Counted from the first letter of the stretch, positions 25,747 through 34,774 are shown. The stretch is 64,000 nucleotides of DNA from Flavobacterium cheniae (GCF_004363695.1 NZ_SNZC01000002.1:310001-374000); one strand, 5' to 3'. A program made the numbers and translations. Notes: generated by a model not told the origin, from the sequence alone.

Positions 25747-25986
25747 TTATGCAATATTTTCAACTGTTTCAATTTGTGGAACATACTTTTTGATGGTAGT
25801 TTCTACACCTGCTTTCATAGTACTGATGCTTAAACTACAATTCGTACAAGCACCTTCTAAACGGACTTTTACGTGTTTATCATCAATAATTTCTACTAGT
25901 GAAATATTGCCACCATCAGAATTCAAAAACGGACGAATTTCCTCTAATGCTTTTTCAACATTATCTTTTATTTCTATTGTAGTCAT
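25747..25986 (-). CDS. NifU-like C-terminal domain protein
   Basis: A 79-residue stand-alone NifU C-terminal (Nfu-type) domain. The Fe-S cluster-binding CTNC (C47/C50) sits in the expected GACTNCSLS context, after 'IRPFLNSDGGNISLVEI'. It acts as a carrier that passes 4Fe-4S or 2Fe-2S clusters to target enzymes. It starts one base after the stop of the Mrp gene, so the two are co-translated; both work in Fe-S cluster delivery. Confidence 0.94.
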   Translation of the reverse strand: MTTIEIKDNVEKALEEIRPFLNSDGGNISLVEIIDDKHVKVRLEGACTNCSLSISTMKAGVETTIKKYVPQIETVENIA

Positions 25987-25987
25987 A

Positions 25988-27130
25988 TTATTTTCCTTTA
26001 ACAGCAGAGCATCCTGCCATTGTTGTTATTTTGATAGCTTCTGTAGGAGGCAAAGTTTCATTACGATTTACCGTTTCTTGTACTACGTTTCTTGTAATCG
26101 TTTCAAAAACACCTTCTAAAACTGAAGCCGTTTGTAACGCTGCTGGGCGACCGTAATCTCCTGCTTCACGAATGCTTTGTACTAATGGCACTTCGCCTAA
26201 CAAAGGCACTTGCAAATCTTCTGCTAAGTTTTTAGCACCTTCTTTACCAAAGATATAATATTTGTTTTCAGGAAGTTCTTCTGGTGTGAAATACGCCATG
26301 TTTTCGATAATTCCTAAAACAGGCACATTGATAGATTCCGACATAAACATCGAAACTCCTTTTTTAGCATCGGCTAACGCAACTGCTTGAGGTGTACTTA
26401 CTACAACAGCTCCTGTAATAGGTAACGATTGCATGATTGACAAATGAATATCACCCGTTCCTGGTGGCAAATCGATTAACATAAAATCTAATTCACCCCA
26501 GTTGGCATCAAAAATCATTTGATTTAAAGCTTTGGCAGCCATTGGACCTCTCCAAATAACCGCTTGGTCAGGTTTTGTGAAAAATCCGATAGACAAAATT
26601 TCTACACCATAACTTGAAACAGGTTGCATTTTTGATTTTCCATCAACCTCAACTGAAATGGGTTTCGAATTTTCAACATCAAACATAATTGGCATTGAAG
26701 GTCCGTAAATATCGGCATCTAAAACTCCAACTTTGAATCCCATTTTAGCTAATGTTACCGCAAGATTTGCTGTAATAGTAGATTTCCCTACACCACCTTT
26801 TCCTGAAGCAACTGCAATGATATTTGAAATTCCAGGAATTTGTTTTCCCTTAATTAAGTTAGGATTTTCTGGTTTCTCTGGTGCTTCCACCTTAATATTT
26901 ACTTTTACTTTGGCTTTTTCGTACACTTTCTCGTGGATTACTTTAATGATATCCACTTCTGTACGTTTCTTAATATGTAGTGCTGGAGTTGATAAAAGCA
27001 CGTCAACTACTACCTCATCTCCAAAAGTGATTACATTTTGAATGGCGCCACTTTCGACCATATTTTTCCCTTCACCAGCTACCGAAATGGTTTCTAATGC
27101 AGTTAAAATTTCTTTTCTATCTAATTTCAT
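25988..27130 (-). CDS. Mrp/NBP35-family Fe-S carrier ATPase
   Basis: A 380-residue P-loop ATPase (ApbC/Mrp). An N-terminal MIP18/DUF59 domain (about 1-80) is followed by the deviant Walker A SGKGGVGKST at 109-118, 'LIDLPPGTGD' and a C-terminal region. The family holds and transfers 4Fe-4S clusters. The canonical CxxC is not obvious near the C-terminus: I see a lone Cys in 'TTMAGCSAVKGK', so cluster binding may use other residues. First gene of a pair with the NifU-like protein. Confidence 0.93.
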   Translation of the reverse strand: MKLDRKEILTALETISVAGEGKNMVESGAIQNVITFGDEVVVDVLLSTPALHIKKRTEVDIIKVIHEKVYEKAKVKVNIKVEAPEKPENPNLIKGKQIPGISNIIAVASGKGGVGKSTITANLAVTLAKMGFKVGVLDADIYGPSMPIMFDVENSKPISVEVDGKSKMQPVSSYGVEILSIGFFTKPDQAVIWRGPMAAKALNQMIFDANWGELDFMLIDLPPGTGDIHLSIMQSLPITGAVVVSTPQAVALADAKKGVSMFMSESINVPVLGIIENMAYFTPEELPENKYYIFGKEGAKNLAEDLQVPLLGEVPLVQSIREAGDYGRPAALQTASVLEGVFETITRNVVQETVNRNETLPPTEAIKITTMAGCSAVKGK

Positions 27131-27282
27131 CTGTTTGAGTTTTTTCGTAATCAGTCTAATTGAAATAAAATTGCATTTTTATTCAGACTGATTTTAGATT
27201 GCAAAGATAATAAGAAGTTTAGGAGTTTAAAAGTAACAAGGTTTAAAGTTTTTATAATTTGATAGTTATAATCTATTGTAAA

Positions 27283-27315
27283 TAACAAAAAAGCAACCTT
27301 TTACAAGATTGCTTT
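27283..27315 (-). terminator. Terminator of YceI gene
   Basis: An 11-bp stem (27290-27300 with 27305-27315, one wobble) is followed by TTTTTTGTTATTT on the minus strand. Confidence 0.75.
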
Positions 27316-27339
27316 CTAAACTAACTGAAAATAGAATTA

Positions 27340-27897
27340 CTAATACTGTAAAAACAAATTGAAATTTATCTCAACATTGTCATTAACTACCACCATGCCT
27401 AATAATTTTTTAGGAGATTTTAATTTAAAATCTTTGATATTCAACTTCAATTGTCCTTTTACATTATTTGTTGTTTGATTATATGTTACAGGAACTAAAT
27501 ATTCTTTTTCAATTCCGGCAATTTTTACATTTAATTTGGCTGTAATATTTTCTTTAACTGCATTTAATTCTTTTACATTGATTACAATGTGAGGATATTC
27601 TTCTGCTTTAAGTATGGATTTAAAATCTTTTGTGATCATTTTATGTGCACAATCGAAACCAGTACTTTTAATGGAAAGCTTTGCACCTTCTAACAGTATT
27701 TTGTTGTTATTTCTAGCTATTGAAACTTGCAAATCATTCTCAATAAAATCAGAATTGTATTTACATTCGAAACTATTAACATTTGATTTTCCTTTAATTG
27801 TTACTTCACTTTTGTTCGTGATTTTAACTTTAGTTTGATTTTTAGCAAAACCAAAACTCAAAAGAATTAAAACTGTTATAATACCTATTGCTTTCAT
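27340..27897 (-). CDS. YceI family periplasmic protein
   Basis: A 185-residue exported protein with a signal peptide (cleavage near 18) and the YceI lipocalin-like barrel, 'SEVTIKGKSNVNSFECKYNSDF ... LNVKIAGIEKEYLVPVTYNQ ... LNIKDFKLKSPKKLLGMVVVNDNVEINFNL'. YceI proteins bind polyisoprenoid-type lipids. It is the third gene of a YceI-porin-YceI set, separated from the porin by a hairpin that may lower its expression. Its paralogue lies at 29292-29879. Confidence 0.88.
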   Translation of the reverse strand: MKAIGIITVLILLSFGFAKNQTKVKITNKSEVTIKGKSNVNSFECKYNSDFIENDLQVSIARNNNKILLEGAKLSIKSTGFDCAHKMITKDFKSILKAEEYPHIVINVKELNAVKENITAKLNVKIAGIEKEYLVPVTYNQTTNNVKGQLKLNIKDFKLKSPKKLLGMVVVNDNVEINFNLFLQY

Positions 27898-27906
27898 AAC
27901 CTTAAA

Positions 27907-27940
27907 ATAAAGTGAAAAGCAATTGTGCTTCTCACTTTAT
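27907..27940 (-). terminator. Hairpin between porin and second YceI gene
   Basis: A 15-bp stem (27907-27921 with 27926-27940, one mismatch) lies after the porin stop. The minus-strand tail TTTTAAGG is only moderately T-rich, so it may be a partial terminator or an mRNA-stabilising hairpin. Confidence 0.6.
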
Positions 27941-27953
27941 TAAATTTAATTTA

Positions 27954-29243
27954 TTAGAAACTAATTACTGCCTCTGCAACAAATCCACTAAATTTACCAC
28001 CATCTAATACATTTCCTGTTGCAAAACCGTCATACTTTTGAGTAACATATTCAACTTTAGCAACAATATTTTTGGTCATAAACCAACCACCACCAATATT
28101 AAATCTTGTAATATCAATATCTACTCCAGAAACGTCTTCTGCTGAAACAGAATTATATCTTCCTCCAACATAAAATTTCTCATCTGAACCAAATCTATAC
28201 AATAACTCTGCTCCTAGTTGAGTTGCATTTCTTCTGTCAACCTCGTTAGCATTTCTACCATTTGTAAACTCAAGTAATCCAAAAAATTCTAAACCTTGAT
28301 ATTTAACAAAAGGATTAATCATAATTGCAGTTAGCTTTCTATTAAAATTAGGATTGTATCTACCTGTTGTATAATTATTAGTAGCTGTTGTCGCAGCACC
28401 ATTAGTAAGAGGTGGCGCCATAACTAAATAATATCTAGCACCTGCTCTATCACCTGCATATAAGTAAGTTCTATTAGCATAAGCTGTATTATATAATGAT
28501 CCAGTTAATCTAAATCTTAAGTCAGAGTTTATTTGTTTATCATATCCTAATTTGGCAACAAAAGAAGGACTTGGATTTCCATTTACCACATCGTCTTTAA
28601 CATCTTGATTTAACTTAGTGTTAGTTACTCCTAACATTGCCAAAAATCCATTTTTTCTATAATATGCTTCAGCTCCAACTTCTGTTGTAAATGAATCCAT
28701 TAAATAATTACCAACAAATGGATTATACAAAGCTTGTGCATTATCAGATCTTCTAAAATGTGCATCACCATAATTAATTTCCATGTGACCAAACATAATC
28801 GTTACATTTTTCATTAAATCTGAAGCTAAACCTTCTTTTATAAAATCTAAGTTATCAATTTGAAGATAACCACCTTTAACATAAGGCTCTGGATGGTGAC
28901 GTGATGACAAATAAGTTCTTAAATGCATTCTAAGACCTTTAGCTAAAGCAACATCTAAGTCTAAGTTTGCAGTTGCTAAATTAAAATTATTTGTGATTGG
29001 AAGTAATGCCGCAGCTCCTGTAGCATTTTCATGATCAATAGCTTGATATTGCAATGTTGAAGCACCACCAACTCTCACTTTTACTCCATCAAAAGTGGAA
29101 GCTGTATCTTTTGGACTTTCAAAAACATTAACACCTCTTTTATCAGGTTGTCTGTAATTATCCAAATCTCTATTCTGAGCCTGTATACCTGTACTTAAGC
29201 CTAAGGCTGCAATTACTAACGAAAATTTAATAAATGTTCTCAT
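27954..29243 (-). CDS. Outer-membrane porin-like beta-barrel
   Basis: A 429-residue protein with a signal peptide (cleavage near IQAQN) and alternating amphipathic strands through the body, ending in a Phe (…FVAEAVISF), as outer-membrane barrels do. Segments such as 'GLRMHLRTYLSSRHHPEPYVKGGYLQID' and 'FYVGGRYNSVSAEDVSGVDIDITRFNIGGGWFM' resemble flavobacterial porins. The cargo is not evident. It is flanked by two YceI genes; the shared unit suggests uptake or retention of a hydrophobic compound across the envelope (inference). Confidence 0.85.
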   Translation of the reverse strand: MRTFIKFSLVIAALGLSTGIQAQNRDLDNYRQPDKRGVNVFESPKDTASTFDGVKVRVGGASTLQYQAIDHENATGAAALLPITNNFNLATANLDLDVALAKGLRMHLRTYLSSRHHPEPYVKGGYLQIDNLDFIKEGLASDLMKNVTIMFGHMEINYGDAHFRRSDNAQALYNPFVGNYLMDSFTTEVGAEAYYRKNGFLAMLGVTNTKLNQDVKDDVVNGNPSPSFVAKLGYDKQINSDLRFRLTGSLYNTAYANRTYLYAGDRAGARYYLVMAPPLTNGAATTATNNYTTGRYNPNFNRKLTAIMINPFVKYQGLEFFGLLEFTNGRNANEVDRRNATQLGAELLYRFGSDEKFYVGGRYNSVSAEDVSGVDIDITRFNIGGGWFMTKNIVAKVEYVTQKYDGFATGNVLDGGKFSGFVAEAVISF

Positions 29244-29291
29244 GATTTTTAAAATTTAATATGTGTGTTTTAGTTATAAGTTCGTATTTAT

Positions 29292-29879
29292 TTAATTGTA
29301 TGTCACTTTAAAATCAACTGTTACGTCTTTACCTGTTTTAATAGTTCCCATTAATGCTTTTGGAGGTTCAACACCATAAACAGTCATGTCTATTTTTTGT
29401 TTACCTGTAAAAACCATTTTTTTACCAATAAGTTTAGTTGTGAAAGATTGATTGATTCTTTTAGTAACTCCTGCAATAGTTAAATCACCTTGTGTTTCTA
29501 TAGTGTAATTATTATCTGAGATTGTTGTGATTTTAATCACTTTCACCAATTTGAATGTGATATTTTTATGCGAAGTGCTTTTTAAAGCTTTAAAAGTGTT
29601 TTTGTCCATTCCACTTTTTCCACTTTTTAATTGCTCAACCTCAACCGAAAAATCTAAACTTTTTATTGCTTTTAAATCGCCAGCATCTAAAGTAACTGAA
29701 GCTTTTCCACTCATTGCTTTTGCCTCTATTGTCCAATCGTGTACATTTGAAGTTCCGTTAACATCTAATTTACTTTCGGCTAAAACCACTTTCGAATCTT
29801 GTCCAAAAACAGTATATATTGGCGCAATAACCATTAGAAGTAAAAACCAATTTTTGAAGTGTATTTTTAAAGTGTCCAT
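29292..29879 (-). CDS. YceI family periplasmic protein
   Basis: A 195-residue exported YceI protein (signal peptide with cleavage near VFGQ) with the lipocalin-like pattern 'SKLDVNGTSNVHDWTIEAK', 'LKSTSHKNITFKL', 'GDLTIAGVTKRINQSF' and 'ALMGTIKTGKDVTVDFKVTYN'. First gene of the unit YceI-porin-YceI. Two TGTNAC-type palindromes lie upstream (29943-29958 and 30047-30062), so the set is likely under a dedicated regulator. Confidence 0.88.
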   Translation of the reverse strand: MDTLKIHFKNWFLLLMVIAPIYTVFGQDSKVVLAESKLDVNGTSNVHDWTIEAKAMSGKASVTLDAGDLKAIKSLDFSVEVEQLKSGKSGMDKNTFKALKSTSHKNITFKLVKVIKITTISDNNYTIETQGDLTIAGVTKRINQSFTTKLIGKKMVFTGKQKIDMTVYGVEPPKALMGTIKTGKDVTVDFKVTYN

Positions 29880-29942
29880 TTGTATTATCTTTTAAATTAT
29901 AGTACAAATTTCAGCCGAAAAAAAAACTATTTATATGATATA

Positions 29943-29958
29943 TGTCACGTTTGTTACT
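29943..29958 (-). promoter_or_regulatory. Candidate operator, proximal
   Basis: TGTCACGTTTGTTACT matches 13 of 16 bases of the perfect palindrome at 30047-30062. It lies about 64 bp before the YceI start and 30 bp beyond a -7-like CAAATTTC (29905-29912). Confidence 0.45.
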
Positions 29959-30046
29959 AAAAGAATGAAGTATATTTTAAAAAATGAAAACGAAAACGTT
30001 ATAATAAAACAAGGTTTTTTAGTAAGAAGAGTAAAGAAAATAGGAA

Positions 30047-30062
30047 TGTAACATTTGTTACA
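30047..30062 (-). promoter_or_regulatory. Candidate operator, distal palindrome
   Basis: TGTAAC-ATTT-GTTACA is a perfect 6-bp inverted repeat with a 4-bp spacer, the geometry of a Crp/Fnr-type site. It overlaps the end of the alkyltransferase-like gene. The regulator is not identified. Confidence 0.45.
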
Positions 30063-30402
30063 TATCACTCATAGTTGGTTCCCAAAAATACTTTTCAAAA
30101 TCTATAATTTGATTATCTACAACTTTAATTCCTTCGTTTTCTAGAAGTTGTTGCATTAAATTAGTTCCTTCAAAATGATGCTTACCAGAAAGCAGTCCTT
30201 TTCTGTTAACAACTCGGTGCGCTGGAACATCTTCTAAGTTATGAGATGCATTCATTGCCCAACCTACCATTCTAGCAGAACGTGCGGTTCCTAATGCTTT
30301 TGCAATAGCGCCATAAGAAGTGACTTTCCCTTCGGGAATTTGGCGAACAATGATATAAACACGTTCAAAAAAATTATCATTATTTGAATCGGTGCTTTTC
30401 AA
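30058..30402 (-). CDS. Alkyltransferase-like protein (ATL)
   Basis: A 114-residue MGMT-family DNA-binding protein. The helix-turn-helix region (VTSYGAIAKALGTARSARMVGWAMNAS) is intact, but the active-site motif is PAHRV at 60-64 instead of PCHRV: the alkyl-accepting Cys is Ala. This is the hallmark of alkyltransferase-like proteins, which bind O6-alkylguanine and hand the damage to nucleotide excision repair without repairing it themselves. The frame starts at TTG 30402, two bases after the LysE-type gene's stop, so translation is coupled to that gene. Confidence 0.9.
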   Translation of the reverse strand: MKSTDSNNDNFFERVYIIVRQIPEGKVTSYGAIAKALGTARSARMVGWAMNASHNLEDVPAHRVVNRKGLLSGKHHFEGTNLMQQLLENEGIKVVDNQIIDFEKYFWEPTMSDM

Positions 30403-30404
30403 GA

Positions 30405-31031
30405 TTAAACCGTTAGAATTTTATAGATTGAAGAAAGTGCTACCAATCCTGTAATAGCAGCTATTAGAAAATTAATGTTGTTAGAGATAAATCCTACTTT
30501 ATGCTCTACTTTTTTGAATAAGATAGCATACAAATAAAATATGGAATACGTTCCTAATGCCGCAGCAATAGAAAAAACTACAATAGATACTAATTCGAAA
30601 TCAAAAACATCTTTGGAAGCTAAAGTTAAACTAATGAATGCATAATAAGGAATTGCAAACATGTTTAAAGAAGAAAGGGTTGCTCCGTAAACAAATCGGT
30701 TTTTTTTGTTTTTAATCTTTACTTCTAATTTGGGTTTTTTAGCTCTTATTCCATTATAAATAAAAAAGAAAGTTAGCAGAACAAAAATAACAGTTCCAAA
30801 TTTCTTTAAATTTTCACTTATACTTGGATTAGCATCAATAAACTTTGCAAAATAAACACCTACAAAACACTGAATTAAAACAATAACAACTGCTCCAAAA
30901 GCAAACAAAAGGGCTTCTTTTTTATTTTCGCTTACACTAATTTTAGCTATGGTCATGTTCAACATACCTGGCGCTACAATTCCAACAGCTGCAATGAAAA
31001 AACCTAATAAAAAAGAAACTACTAATGTCAT
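30405..31031 (-). CDS. LysE family exporter
   Basis: A 208-residue membrane protein with six hydrophobic helices and the LysE/RhtB start 'LLGFFIAAVGIVAPGMLNMTIAKISV'. The frame runs back to a TTG at 31085, but the ATG at 31031 opens directly into the first helix and is the more likely start. The family exports amino acids or small amines; the substrate is not predictable here. The downstream alkyltransferase-like gene is coupled to it. Confidence 0.85.
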   Translation of the reverse strand: MTLVVSFLLGFFIAAVGIVAPGMLNMTIAKISVSENKKEALLFAFGAVVIVLIQCFVGVYFAKFIDANPSISENLKKFGTVIFVLLTFFFIYNGIRAKKPKLEVKIKNKKNRFVYGATLSSLNMFAIPYYAFISLTLASKDVFDFELVSIVVFSIAAALGTYSIFYLYAILFKKVEHKVGFISNNINFLIAAITGLVALSSIYKILTV

Positions 31032-31088
31032 AAAATTTGTTTTATTTTCAAAAATAAACGATTTATATTCATCTATTGGTAACAAAGA

Positions 31089-31760
31089 TTACTTAATTCT
31101 GAACTGAATGTAAGTAATTGGCTTGTTTACTTCTAAATATTGACTTTCGTAAAACGTTTGAATTCCAGTTACTTCTGCCGGAGCTCCTTCGTTTTTATAG
31201 ATATTATGGTTGGCATAAATTACTTCATGACCTTCACCATGTAATAATCCTAACGTATAACCGTGCATAAACTCTGAATCGGTTTTTAAATGCATCAAAC
31301 CATTTGGTTTCAGAATTTTTTTATAGTTATTCAAAAACTCAGAATTGGTCATTCTGTGCTTGGTTCTTTTGTATTTAATTTGTGGATCTGGAAAAGTAAT
31401 CCAAATTTCAGAAACTTCGTTTTCGGTAAAAATGTGATTAATTAATTCAATTTGAGTTCTCACAAATGCTACATTATTCATACCTGATTCAACCGCAGTT
31501 TTAGCACCACGCCAAAATCTTGCTCCTTTGATATCAATTCCAATGAAGTTTTTATTTGGAAATCTTTCTGCTAAACCAACAGAGTATTCGCCTTTTCCAC
31601 AACCTAATTCTAATACGATTGGATTATCATTTTTAAAGAATTCACTATTCCATTTACCTCTTAACGGAAATTCATTTCCTACAACTTCTTCTCTTGTTGG
31701 CTGAAAAACATTAGAAAACGTTTCGTTCTCACTGAATCTTTTTAATTTATTTTTACTTCC
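31089..31760 (-). CDS. trmB: tRNA (guanine-N7-)-methyltransferase
   Basis: Methylates G46 of tRNA. The SAM motif is VLELGCGKGEYSVGLA and the tRNA-binding segment is 'ISEIWITFPDPQIKYKRTKHRM', both typical. The open frame reaches a TTG at 31793, but a -7 element (CAAAATTA on the plus strand, 31781-31788) lies at that site, so translation more likely begins at GTG 31760 (VGSKNKLKRF), giving about 223 residues. This is inferred from promoter position and family N-termini. Confidence 0.94.
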   Translation of the reverse strand, partial: GSKNKLKRFSENETFSNVFQPTREEVVGNEFPLRGKWNSEFFKNDNPIVLELGCGKGEYSVGLAERFPNKNFIGIDIKGARFWRGAKTAVESGMNNVAFVRTQIELINHIFTENEVSEIWITFPDPQIKYKRTKHRMTNSEFLNNYKKILKPNGLMHLKTDSEFMHGYTLGLLHGEGHEVIYANHNIYKNEGAPAEVTGIQTFYESQYLEVNKPITYIQFRIK

Positions 31761-31780
31761 CACTTCTAATTTATTTTGGG

Positions 31781-31809
31781 CAAAATTAAGCAAATAATTA
31801 GCACCACAA
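31781..31809 (-). promoter_or_regulatory. Candidate trmB promoter
   Basis: On the minus strand TTG (31807-31809), an 18-bp spacer and TAATTTTG (31781-31788), a full TAnnTTTG match. It decides the trmB start in favour of GTG 31760. Confidence 0.55.
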
Positions 31810-31862
31810 ATAAACTTTTAATAATGTTTCAATAACCTTAACATTAGATATGTTTTCGTTTT

Positions 31863-32702
31863 TTGCATAAAATCTTTATTTTGAAAAAAAGAAAAGTTGA
31901 AGTTGTAGTTATTTCCGATGTTCATCTTGGAACATATGGTTGTCATGCTAAAGAATTATTGGATTATTTATCTTCGATAAAACCTAAAATTTTAGTTCTA
32001 AATGGCGATATTATTGATATTTGGCAATTTAGAAAATCCTATTTCCCTTCCAAACACTTAGAGGTAATTAAGAAAATTATTTCGATGAGTACCAAAGGTA
32101 CCAAAGTGTACTACATTACTGGAAATCACGATGAATTTCTTAGAAAATTTACCGATTTACACATGGGAAATATCAGTTTAATCGACAAACTCGTATTAGA
32201 ATTAGACCACAAAAGAGCTTGGATTTTTCATGGTGATGTTTTTGATGCTTCGATTACACAAGCCAAATGGTTAGCAAAATTAGGCGGTTGGGGTTACGAT
32301 ATCCTAATTTTAATTAACCGATTTATTAATTGGGTTTTAGCCCAATTTAACAAAGAACCGTATTCGCTTTCCAAAAAAATTAAAAACAATGTAAAATCTG
32401 CTGTTAAATTTATCACTAACTTTGAAAATGTTTGTGTAGAATTAGCCATTGAAAAAGGGTACGACTATGTCATTTGCGGTCATATTCACGAACCAAAAAT
32501 TGAGTTTATGGAAAATGAAAATGGTGAGACTTTTTATTTGAATTCAGGCGATTGGGTAGAAAATTTAACCGCTTTAGAATACAACAACAAAAAGTGGAAA
32601 TTATATAAACATGATCGAAATTTGAGTTCCGATGAGAACGAGTATAATTTTGAACATGAAAACAAACTAGCCGAGCAATTTATTGCTGTTTTAAAAAAGT
32701 AA
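31863..32702 (+). CDS. LpxH-like metallophosphoesterase
   Basis: A calcineurin-type phosphoesterase of up to 279 residues. The metal-site motifs are all present: ISDVHLG, LNGDIIDIW, TGNHDE, HGDVF and GHIHEPK. It resembles UDP-2,3-diacylglucosamine diphosphatases (LpxH/LpxG type) of lipid A synthesis. The start is uncertain: only TTG codons precede the conserved core, at 31863 and 31881. The stop overlaps the ATG of the MurG-like glycosyltransferase by one base (TAATG), so the two form a translationally coupled pair likely to act on envelope glycolipids. Confidence 0.87.
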   Translation: MHKIFILKKRKVEVVVISDVHLGTYGCHAKELLDYLSSIKPKILVLNGDIIDIWQFRKSYFPSKHLEVIKKIISMSTKGTKVYYITGNHDEFLRKFTDLHMGNISLIDKLVLELDHKRAWIFHGDVFDASITQAKWLAKLGGWGYDILILINRFINWVLAQFNKEPYSLSKKIKNNVKSAVKFITNFENVCVELAIEKGYDYVICGHIHEPKIEFMENENGETFYLNSGDWVENLTALEYNNKKWKLYKHDRNLSSDENEYNFEHENKLAEQFIAVLKK

Positions 32703-33757
32703 TGAAGAAAAAAATACTCATAGCACCATTAAACTGGGGTTTAGGACATGCCACAAGATGTATTCCTATTATTAAAGCATTAGAAGAAAATGGTTTTGAA
32801 CCTATAATTGCTTCCGATGGTGTTGCACTAGCTTTATTGAAAAAGGAATTTCCAAAACTTATTAGTATTGAATTACCGGCTTATAACATTCAATATGCCG
32901 AAAATGGCAAAAACTTTAAATGGAAATTAGTTGCTCAATTACCCAAAATGGTAATTGCTATTAAAAAAGAGAAAGCAAAAATTAGAAAAATTGTAGAAAA
33001 TTATGAAATAGAAGGCATCATAAGCGATAATCGTTTGGGTGTTTACTCATCTAGAGTACCTTCGGTTTTTATAACACATCAATTAAATGTGCTTTCGGGT
33101 AAAACATCATGGTTAACAACAAAACTTCATTTGCGTTACCTTTTAAAATTTAATTCTTGTTGGGTTCCTGATGTTTCGGGTGCAGAGAATTTATCTGGTA
33201 AATTAGGTCATCCTGAAAAAATAGTAGAGAAAATCAATTACATCGGTCCGTTAAGCCGAATTGAAAAGAAATCACTTCCTATTAAATACGATATCATGGT
33301 GTTATTATCGGGACCTGAACCGCAACGTACTTTGTTGGAAAAAAAACTTACTAAAGAATTAAAAAACAGTTCGAAGGAAATTCTTTTCGTAAAAGGAATT
33401 GTGGAATCGCAACAACAAATTGAGCAAGTTAATTCGATTACGTATTACAATTTTATGAACTCAGAAGAGTTAAGTACCGCTTTTAACGAAAGTGAATTTG
33501 TAGTATGTCGTTCGGGTTATACTACAGTTATGGATTTGGCAAAATTGGAGAAAAAAGCGTTTTTTATTCCAACACCAGGGCAATACGAACAAGAATATTT
33601 AGCTAAAAAATTTAAGTCAGAAATTGTAGCTCCAAGTTGCAAGCAAGAAAAATTCAAAGCTTCCAAGTTAGAAAAAATTCACTTTTACAAAGGATTTAAA
33701 GATTTTTCGGTTGACCCGAATTGGAACGAATTATTTAGCCTTTTCCAAGGTAAATGA
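32702..33757 (+). CDS. MurG-like GT-B glycosyltransferase
   Basis: A 351-residue GT-B protein. The N-terminal domain opens 'ILIAPLNWGLGHATRCIPIIKALEENG', with the GxGH motif, and the C-terminal half has 'VVCRSGYTTVMDLAKLEKKAFFIPTPGQYEQEY', the UDP-sugar-binding region of MurG-like enzymes. It is coupled to the LpxH-like gene. The sugar and acceptor are unknown. Its 3' end overlaps that of the sensor kinase gene by 27 bp on the opposite strand. Confidence 0.88.
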   Translation: MKKKILIAPLNWGLGHATRCIPIIKALEENGFEPIIASDGVALALLKKEFPKLISIELPAYNIQYAENGKNFKWKLVAQLPKMVIAIKKEKAKIRKIVENYEIEGIISDNRLGVYSSRVPSVFITHQLNVLSGKTSWLTTKLHLRYLLKFNSCWVPDVSGAENLSGKLGHPEKIVEKINYIGPLSRIEKKSLPIKYDIMVLLSGPEPQRTLLEKKLTKELKNSSKEILFVKGIVESQQQIEQVNSITYYNFMNSEELSTAFNESEFVVCRSGYTTVMDLAKLEKKAFFIPTPGQYEQEYLAKKFKSEIVAPSCKQEKFKASKLEKIHFYKGFKDFSVDPNWNELFSLFQGK

Positions 33758-34774
33758 AAACTCTGAGCCTACACCTATTTGACTTTCTACATAGATTTTT
33801 TCATCATGTCCTTCAATAATGTGTTTTACGATTGCTAATCCTAAACCAGAACCACCTTCACTTCTTGCACCACTTTTATCTACACGGTAAAAACGCTCAA
33901 ATAAACGTGAAATATTTTGCTTTTCGATACCTTCACCGTTATCAGTAATTCTTACGATGACTTTATTTTTGGTTAAATCTTCGATTCCTACTTCAGTTGT
34001 GCCGCCTTTTTTTCCGTACTTGATAGAGTTTACGACTAAATTCGTAACAACTTGTTGTATTTTCTCTTGATCGGCCATAACCCAAATTGGTTTGGCATAT
34101 TTATTATCGAAAGTCAAGGTAATATTCTTATTTGCAGCTTTCATCTCAAACAAATCAAACACATTTTGAACAACCTCAACAATATCAAATTTAGTAACAT
34201 CTAAATTAATTTCACCAACTTCTAATTTGGTAATCATATCCAAATCTTTCACGATGTAAATCAAGCGTTCAACCCCTTTTTCAGCACGTTCTAAATACTT
34301 TTTACGAATGTTTTTATCCTCCATTGCACCATCAAGAAGCGTAAGTAAATAGCCTTGAATTGTGAAAAGAGGTGTTTTTAATTCGTGTGAAACGTTTCCT
34401 AAAAATTCTTTTCGGTATTCTTCTCTAATTTTTAAGGTTTCGATTTCTAATTTTTTATCTCGGGCAAACTTTTTTACTTCTTTAGTAAGAGTTGCCATAT
34501 CAGTTGTTACGGGTTGATTTACATAAGAAGTTGTTTCCAAAAGCGAAACATCGTCATAGATTTTCTTAACGCGTTTATATATAAAATGCTCTACCCTAAA
34601 TTGAATTAAAAAGAATGTTGCCGCATAAAAAACAACCGAAAAGGCCAAAACGACAAGTAAATTTAATGACTGAACAAAATAATGATATAAAAAAATAGTC
34701 GCTAAAAAGAACAACGTTACGTATACCGATGACTTTAAAGCGAACTTATAAGATTTTTTAAATTTTAATTGCAT
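33731..34774 (-). CDS. PhoR-like sensor histidine kinase
   Basis: A 347-residue kinase with two adjacent membrane helices (about 15-32 and 37-58) and almost no periplasmic loop. A short linker leads to HisKA (phosphorylated H130 in NVSHELKTP), then HATPase_c with N box 'TNLVVNSIKYG', G1 'DNGEGIE', F box 'FERFYRVD' and G2 'GSGLGLAIV'. Lack of an external sensor domain resembles PhoR, which reads the phosphate transporter rather than phosphate itself. It overlaps the response regulator gene by one base (TAATG). Pho-type boxes upstream of two nearby genes support a phosphate role, still inferred. Confidence 0.88.
   Translation of the reverse strand: MQLKFKKSYKFALKSSVYVTLFFLATIFLYHYFVQSLNLLVVLAFSVVFYAATFFLIQFRVEHFIYKRVKKIYDDVSLLETTSYVNQPVTTDMATLTKEVKKFARDKKLEIETLKIREEYRKEFLGNVSHELKTPLFTIQGYLLTLLDGAMEDKNIRKKYLERAEKGVERLIYIVKDLDMITKLEVGEINLDVTKFDIVEVVQNVFDLFEMKAANKNITLTFDNKYAKPIWVMADQEKIQQVVTNLVVNSIKYGKKGGTTEVGIEDLTKNKVIVRITDNGEGIEKQNISRLFERFYRVDKSGARSEGGSGLGLAIVKHIIEGHDEKIYVESQIGVGSEFSFTLEKAK

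Noticed and set aside
27907..27940. Riboswitch before the second YceI gene
   Set aside because: A single hairpin without further conserved structure; a weak terminator explains it.
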